The position numbers and the translations under genes were made by a program. A DNA stretch of 27,500 nucleotides from positions 13,717,342 to 13,744,841 of the forward strand of contig NC_135549.1 in the NCBI RefSeq assembly GCF_964340395.1, written 5' to 3'. Under the pieces are notes generated by a model, which did no database searches, had not been told where the DNA came from, and saw only the letters and a list, made by a program, of their open reading frames with translations. Every line of letters begins with the position of its first letter. The first letter of the stretch is position 1. Positions 20,726 through 27,500 of this stretch are shown here, piece by piece. Source of the DNA: Glandiceps talaboti. Lineage: Eukaryota > Hemichordata > Enteropneusta > Spengelidae.

Positions 20726-20757
20726 AAAAAAAAAAAAAAAAAAAAAAGAAAGAGAGA
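20726..20757. repeat. Poly(A) tract followed by GA-rich tail
   Basis: About 21 consecutive A followed by GAAAGAGAGA. It could be a retroposed tail or simple slippage; no element is recognised upstream. Confidence 0.85.
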
Positions 20758-20759
20758 AG

Positions 20760-23700
20760 CATGCGAACAAAGAACGTTTGAAATAGTGTGGAACATATTT
20801 GATATGCAATTCTGTCATATTTTAATGCGTTTTTTGAGTGTAAGTTAAGTCTGGACCCCATGCTCAGGTTGAGCTTTTTCACGGGGAAAGAGCAAGTTGG
20901 AAGAAAATCGGATATTGAAGTATAAAGAATGGGCACGTGTCAAATAAGCTCTCATGCTGATGATTGGCCTTCATTTGTATTCCCTGCAAAGCGTGATGTA
21001 CAGATATAATGTTCATATATATAACCTAGTTAGCATCAGAATTTAACATTTCCATGTGATCTTGAATGATTACTTCTCTGCAACAAATATTCAATATACT
21101 GTTAGAAGATTTCTTGTGCATTTCTGTGAGAACTATATGTTCTGGTCGTTAAGGAAGCAGGCATAAAGATCACCCTTACCCGTGATTAGTCATGTGTACT
21201 ACTATATTGGGAAATCATTCAAAACGCGTGCATACGGATATATTATTATTGTTCAGACGTGTTGTACATATCCGCTTACTTCACGATTCATACTGTGTTC
21301 GATCTACGTGTACATTTCACATAAATTCCATAATCAAAAATTATACAGCATTATCAGAATTCCGTTGCAATCCAACGGACTGACTTTGGTTACTATGACA
21401 ACGGTATAATCCGTTATGATTGACAGGCACTGTACAAATCTGATAATACTATCAATAAGCACTCGCGATTTCGTATCAAAACGTTACTTCATTTTTTCAA
21501 GGAGGGCAGAAATTCCCAGGTTCCTGCTATTTACCTAATGGAAAGAAATCTGTCTGTTGTGGGTACTTGATAAAACGGCGTGTGCTCTCCCGAAGTCATT
21601 AACACCCTTCTAAGCTGAGTGCAAGGATCACACATAGACAAGTCATCGTGGTTACAATTGATATGAGGTACTGAAAAGTTCATGCTCACGGACCGTAATG
21701 ACATTTGTACAGATCATACCAAAAGGAATGTCATAGGTATTTTTGGTGTGATTAGTTTCAATCACAGTCATTTCTACTCACCTTGTACCACACACAGCTT
21801 GAAAACGTTTACTGGGTGATATGGCAGTGAATGCCAAACGATCATGATTGCTCAAGGCAATACTTCTATCACGTTGATTCGCGGTATGCGTGAGTTAAAG
21901 TTCGATAGACTGAGAGAAAAAAATTACATGTCAGCTGATTAAGTCAAGGATCGTTACTTGACAGGGCTTTTGAGATGTCACAAATCAACGAATGAAGAAG
22001 ACATCCATTGTACAACGTTACGAGATTAATCAATTTTCCAAACGTATTTCTTATGACATTACACGCAGTACTCCTCATATTGCTGCAATCAATCATTATC
22101 CTATCTTCGAGAGGAAATCCGTTGCTATGGAGACTGAAAAAATGGCATCATTATTTCCTAAGAAAAAGAAACTACACAAAATACAGTTCAATTTTTAATA
22201 AGAGTTCGGGAGATCCTAACCCTGATGATTGGGGAAAATGTGTATTATTCATCAGTAGAAACGAAATGACATCAATATTTACAAAATCCTTTAAGGGAAT
22301 CTTCCTGTTGTCATCCCCTGAACCTAAAGTTCCAAGACTGCATGTACAAGCTATCTAATCATCCACATGAAGATTTCATTTTGTCGGGAGGGGGCTCCTG
22401 AACGAAAAACCAACGACCTTCAGAATTCAAGTTATGCAAGAGAGGAAGAATTTAAAAACATCAATAGTGTCTGCTGCATCGTGATTTGAATGGTGGGATT
22501 TAATGGCGCGAATGTTGACTATATAATTTTTATAGCTAGTTCATGTCTAAAATATTTATTCAACTTGAACCATTTCAGCATGAACGCAACTTAGGGTCAC
22601 CATTACTCTTTACCTTGTCGCACCAAATACACTTTACATAGTACGAATTTAGAAAATGAACTTGCAGAATTGGCAAATTCATATTCTAAAACGTGTTGGA
22701 GAATTTGGTTTCTTTTTACTTTATTAATGGATCTAAGGTCATAACAATCCTGGAGGTCCACACGCAGTAGGTCACTCTCCCTCCCTCCCTCATCCCGTCC
22801 TACATCCATCCTTCTTCTCCTCCTCAGCTGTGACATGCACAAATGTAATTGTCATGGAAATGTGACAACGTGAAAATCAATGAAAAAAAATATTACCCTG
22901 GAATCTCTGGTCGATGCCCAGGGCCCTAATATAAATGTTACAAAAAAAAGGAATTGAATGAAACGTATACATAACTCTCAATGTATAATAAATCGCTATG
23001 GAAAACAACCCTCTATTGATCCCGCCGACTTGACCGGAACAGCACATACAGTATAAACTAATTCATCTTAATTGATTTGGATGTTTACCGCCTGTTCATA
23101 AGCACAAGCTTATGGTTATGGTAAGACGCGTTATACAGGATTTAACGCCGCCTCACAAATACCACTTTCATCCCCTTAACAGTGACAGCATGGTTTATGT
23201 TCGTTCATTTAACCAACTCTCCTTAATCAATGACGAACACCGCCTGTTTGCTGTAATCTTATTTCGCCATTATAACCTTTACATTTTATCGCATACCATG
23301 TAATTATAATCTATGATTTAATTCCCGATATATGGCACTCCTTTGATAAAAAATAAACTCTAATAGGATTACAAGTCACAACAAATAAAAAAAATCATTT
23401 TTCGCACATAATATTCTATTTCATGATTCGTAATTATTCAATCTTGAAACCATGGAAACAGTTGTACATCTGTATTGTTATTCAACGGTCTAAATGCAAG
23501 AGACGTATAATACATCATATGGACGTATTATAGAATTCATTAAGGTAAAAAGTATCATTTTTTGGCATTATGTTTAATGTCATAAGTCAAAAGAGCTTAT
23601 AGGTCATGATCCCATACATTTATTTTCCCTAACAGATTTGACAGACTGGTCACCTGAGGATATGCTTGCGGCAAAAGTCAAACGTAACAGAATGACCCAG

Positions 23701-24180
23701 GGTTCTTGCGAGGTCACTGAAGGTGATGTCTGGTTAACACAATATAATGCTCGTGGTTTCTCGCAAGAATCGAAATACTAAACTGTTCCATTGATGTAAT
23801 AATAATAGCTTCGATACAAGCCGTCGGCCACTAATTGAATTGGAAAAGCTACTTGCAGACAAACAAACAAACATACATACGGCACACAGAGAGGAAGACA
23901 TCGCCAAGCCGGGGTACTAACAGTTACACAAGACTCGTCCAAGATTGTCGCACCGGACGCTGCTTGAACGCTGCCATTTATCCAGTTCTTTGCTTTGTGG
24001 GTAGTGTCCTTCCGTTCAATTCACTGTGTACGGTTTAATCGATCATGGCCGACCTTTATTGTTGACACGACGGTATTTTATCACGGCTTTCCCGCTGAAC
24101 GATTACAGTCATCACCGGCGGGTTTGTTTTTTTTCGCATATCAACAATGATATTAAAAGCTATGATTATACTTTCTTGGT
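20760..24180. other. Non-coding spacer upstream of APN-3
   Basis: No gene supported. The longest open frame (22008-22358, 116 codons) overlaps another frame and shows no known motif. A pyrimidine-rich tract lies at 22775-22830, a 10-bp inverted repeat TTCTTGCGAG/CTCGCAAGAA at 23703/23760, and a CCCGC...GCGGG stem near 24090-24121. Confidence 0.6.
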
Positions 24181-24189
24181 CCTAACAAT

Positions 24190-24197
24190 TATATAAA
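24190..24197 (+). promoter_or_regulatory. TATA box of APN-3 (candidate)
   Basis: TATATAAA followed by G, 121 bp before the APN-3 start codon. Transcription would begin near 24220, giving a 5' UTR of about 95 bases. An AGGTCA (24205) and a TGACCT (24224) flank the expected start as inverted nuclear-receptor half-sites spaced 13 bp. Confidence 0.5.
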
Positions 24198-24317
24198 GCC
24201 GGAAAGGTCAGGACGGTATACTGTGACCTAGGGGTGTACGCACTTAGCACATGTGGAAGTCACCGCATTTGGATGATCATGCAGAATTAGTGCACCACTC
24301 CGAACTAATCGTGTGAC

Positions 24318-26924
24318 ATGGCGAAGGGGGACACTGAAGCCGGTGGTAGAGCTGTCAAATACCTCCCGAAAAAGAAGCCTAGCAAGGAAGGATTTTTCAT
24401 CGGGTACCCTGTGCTATGTTTTGCCATCGCAATTATTCTTTTATTATTGATATTTGTCATATTAATGGTTTACTTTCTTCACCCGGGTTATGGGTGTCCA
24501 CAAGTGACTGACGACAAAGCCCTTCCAGTTTTAAGGCCAAAAGATGATCCAAGGGAATTTGGAGGTAGATTACCAGATAACCTCAAGCCAACCAATTACA
24601 GAATTAAGATTACACCTTATATGGACGAAGATGACGACGATAAACGGTTCTTTTTTGACGGTGAGGTTGGTATCACTATAAACTGCGAGAAATCGACCAA
24701 TGTCATTACATTACATGCACTGAAACTGAACATTGATGAAGACACGGTGAGAGTCAATGAAATCGACACCAATGAAGACATGGGTGTGAAGGGTATCTCT
24801 ACGGATGAGGAATACGATTTCTTTATCGTACAAACTAAGAAGAAGCTACAGAGTGGTAAACAGTACTATGTATGTATGAACTATTCAGGGATTGTAAACA
24901 ATTCGGACAGCATGGCATTGTATATTGGAACATACCAAATAGGGGGAGAAATCAGGTAAGTCATGCATAAATACTGCCGGACCACCATTTCCACACATTT
25001 ACAACCCCATCTTTTCCAATTAAGTATTTAAAAAAGTCAAATTTTACAGAAGATGTTAGTAGACTTTCTGGGACTTGCTACGTTATGATCAGTTACTTTG
25101 ACATCTGGCAAATAGTTGTATATTGCTGAACGAAGCACGTTCTGGTGTCGACGGTGATAGATTTCATATCTAGTGAATCATTCAGTGTGTTTGTTTACAT
25201 GTATGCCAACCCTCCCATAACATGGTTTATTATTTCACTAGCACATGTACACCTCACCCAGGTCGTAACTTTTACATAGTTCGACTTCCTTCATTGAGAA
25301 CAGTGTTCCAACAACAAACTAAAAAGTGCAAGTTATTCTATGTGCTACTTTTTTTTCTCAAGTCGAGTGAAAATTCTCGTTTGGCTGTTAAAGGGCGGGA
25401 ACATTACAATAAACATGCTCACATCATTTATCGGATCGGTTACGGTCAGCGGACAAAAGCGGAGGAAACAGGGTGAAGGGTTAACGAAAGAGGTAGTCTA
25501 GCCTAGTACCACTTTGTTGAGAATGAATGCCAATGGAACGTCTCTGAAAAGAGACAAACAAACATGGCGTTGCTTGACTGTTGAGACCCAGTTTTTCTCT
25601 TTCTTTTTTTTAATGAAATGAACCGTTTTAAATGTGTCTCCTTTCAGATACATCTTGGCAAGTCAGCTTGAGACTATTCATGCTAGGCGTGTATTTCCGT
25701 CGTTCGATGAACCCGCATTCAAAGCTTCGTTTGATATTGTTGTCAGACATCGGAACACCAGATCGGCTTTGTCCAATATGCCAAATATCAAGAATGAAAC
25801 GGACGGTGAATGGAATACTGCGTACTACAATACAACACCGGTTATGCCCACTTACTTGGTGGCTATTACCGTGTCTGATTTCCATTGCAAAGAGGCTATC
25901 ACAAGTGCAGGTGTCAAGGTCTGTACAGAGATTTCATCATATACTACTTGATGGCAATTGGATTACATGTATTTTTATGGCTTAGAACCAAGAATATACT
26001 ATTCTAAGGGTCACTAATTGTGAATTTTAAGAAAGGATATGGTCAAAGGTCATGCCCAGGTGTTAAAAACCTCTATAAACAGAATGATAAAATATATCTT
26101 GACAATATGCAGCACTTAATATGTAAGTTGGAAAGGAAGTTAAAAATTACTATTTCTCAAAACAACTAAATATTTCTTCACATTCTCATTTTGGTTCACC
26201 TTCTAAGACAATTTCTGTGATTAATTCATTATACAAATGTTTTAATTGGTATTCTCATTTTGAAAATCGGAACCCTGAAATTAACAAGAAAAGACTATTT
26301 AATATGATGTGCGCATGCTCGGGAACTTTCGTTTTTGTTTGTTTAGATTTACTCTATCGCAAGGTTCAGTTACGAAACTGATGCTACTCGAAAACTACTC
26401 TTTTTTTATTTTATCGGTGGAAAAAAATACAATAAGAGTAGATATGGATGGTTTGTCAATGCCACTTAAGTGTTTTATAAGTACCTAATCTTAATACTAA
26501 TAGGGCTCGATTATACACTCGTGTATGACCTTCATTACAATACGATGAATCATAGGATTGCGTCGATTAAAAGATCACAATTTCTCACACAACTTTTACA
26601 AGTCATTCTCCGTTATATTTAATCAACAGTTGTCCCCCAACTGCGCATTTGATATCAAATATATGTACTGGTAAATAGGAGAGTACTTTTAAATCGATAG
26701 ACGGTAGTTGGAAAACACACTTAGAGACAGTCTGTAACAACGTTTAGCTTGATGATTATATGGGAAACATAATATGTTGGTTTTCACTTTTTATTTTCCC
26801 CAGTTTCGTGTATGGGCAGCAGAAGACAGACTTAACAAAACTACCTTAGCTCTGGATACAGGCGTGAAAAGCTTAGCATACTTCGAAGATTTGATGGGCA
26901 TTCCGTATTCTCTGTCAAAGATAG
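24318..26924 (+). CDS. APN-3: M1-family membrane aminopeptidase (aminopeptidase N-like), 5' part (partial gene)
   Basis: Exons 24318-24955, 25648-25918 and 26804-26924, equivalent to APN-2 exons 1-3 with identical phases and identical lengths for exons 2 and 3. They encode the first 343 residues: a Lys-rich cytoplasmic tail, a signal anchor at about 30-54 ending in VYFLHPG, a linker, GRLPD, the N-terminal beta domain with FPSFDEP, and the lead-in to the catalytic domain (DTGVKSLAYFEDLMGIPYSL). The next exon, carrying GAMEN and HEXXH, falls beyond the window, so catalytic competence cannot be checked here. The start is well supported: an in-frame TAA lies at 24306-24308 and MAKGD is shared with APN-2. 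The exon 2 donor is AAG|GTCTGT, weaker than the others. The tail differs strongly from APN-2 while parts of the ectodomain are nearly identical. Confidence 0.93.
24956..25647 (+). other. APN-3 intron 1
   Basis: 692 bp. An 84-codon open frame (25222-25476) has no recognised domain. No repeat array seen. Confidence 0.85.
25919..26803 (+). other. APN-3 intron 2
   Basis: 885 bp, over twice the length of the APN-2 equivalent (357 bp). AT-rich. Nothing recognisable beyond the splice sites. Confidence 0.85.
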
Positions 26925-27500
26925 GTGAGGTCCATAATTACAAAGCATTGTGTTTTCACCAACGAGGTAAACGTATATAGTTTCTATCTGAAGAAGTAAC
27001 TGGAGTTTAAGACAGAAGTAGTTAGACTTATCTACTTAGCTTTGTCAACAAGCTAGCATTCTTTTTTTCTACACATTAGCATATCGTATTGTTGTCTATA
27101 TTATATATATGGCACTGAACCGAACCGTTTGGCGTGACTGCATTAACATGGTTAGCCACTATCGAAAGCAGTGAACGACGACTGACTGACTGACTGACTG
27201 ACTGACTGACTGACTGACTGCCTGACTGACTGATTGACTGACTGCCTGACTGACTGCCTACCTGGTTGACTGTCTACCTGACTGACTGACTGACTGACTG
27301 ACTGACTGACTGACTGATGACTGACTGACTGACTGACTGACTGACTGACTGACTGACTGACTATCTGCCTGATTGCCTGCCTGCCTGTCTGACTGACTGA
27401 CTGACTGACTTGACTGATTGACTGACTGACTGACTGACTGACTGCCTACCTACTTTTTTTGGTTTAACTCTGACACTATGTGAATGTGTCTTGTAATTGA
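26925..27500 (+). other. APN-3 intron 3 (start; continues past the window)
   Basis: Begins with GTGAGG after the exon 3 end and runs off the window. About half is a tetranucleotide array. The downstream exon with the GAMEN and zinc motifs is not reached. Confidence 0.85.
27176..27446. repeat. (GACT)n tetranucleotide microsatellite
   Basis: About 270 bp of GACT/CTGA units with scattered variants (CTGC, CTAC, CTGT, ATTG). It lies in APN-3 intron 3. Confidence 0.97.

Noticed and set aside
22008-22358. 116-codon open frame with a hydrophobic N-terminus
   Set aside because: Overlaps another open frame, no family match, no promoter or poly(A) signal linked to it. A transcript would change this view.
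23650-23700. Hammerhead-ribozyme-like core (CTGAGGA, short stem, AAAGTC) near 23653-23680
   Set aside because: The 3' core lacks a proper GAAA, stem II would be three base pairs, and I could not place stems I and III.

Overview
This is a eukaryotic, most likely marine-invertebrate, nuclear fragment. The genes are split into many GT-AG exons, non-coding DNA is AT-rich, and tetranucleotide microsatellites are dense. The species cannot be named from the sequence alone.

The window holds a head-to-tail cluster of three paralogous M1-family zinc metallopeptidases of the aminopeptidase N / ERAP type, all on the + strand. APN-1 (314-2378) contributes only its last four coding exons, because its 5' part lies upstream of the window. 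APN-2 (4922-14790) is complete. Fifteen exons join in frame into a 993-residue type II membrane protein with a short cytoplasmic tail, one transmembrane helix, the GAMEN exopeptidase motif, the HEXXH-X18-E zinc site, the catalytic tyrosine and the four conserved C-terminal cysteines. APN-3 (24318 to beyond the right edge) contributes its first three exons, and the window ends inside its third intron. Exon boundaries and phases match one for one wherever two paralogues can be compared (exons 12-15 of APN-1 and APN-2; exons 1-3 of APN-2 and APN-3), so the cluster arose by tandem duplication of a whole gene.

Between and inside the genes: 2379-4921 carries the APN-1 3' region and two oppositely oriented CATA/TATG arrays. 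14791-24317 is a 9.5-kb spacer with no convincing gene. It holds a ~650-bp foldback (long inverted repeat) element capped by G-quadruplex motifs, an (AT)n tract next to a 130-bp hairpin element, a CTAGT repeat, a compound (CAGA)/(CAAA)/(CA)/(TG) array and three perfect TGACGTCA palindromes. Introns of APN-2 carry a small hairpin element, a GA/GACA/CATA compound array and an (ACA)n array. Intron 3 of APN-3 carries a (GACT)n array.

The three enzymes would act side by side on the cell surface, removing N-terminal residues from peptides. No unusual multi-gene system is seen. The points most worth checking are the foldback element, two in-frame acceptors at APN-2 exon 8, a lysine directly after the HEXXH motif, and a possible gene-conversion tract between APN-2 and APN-3.
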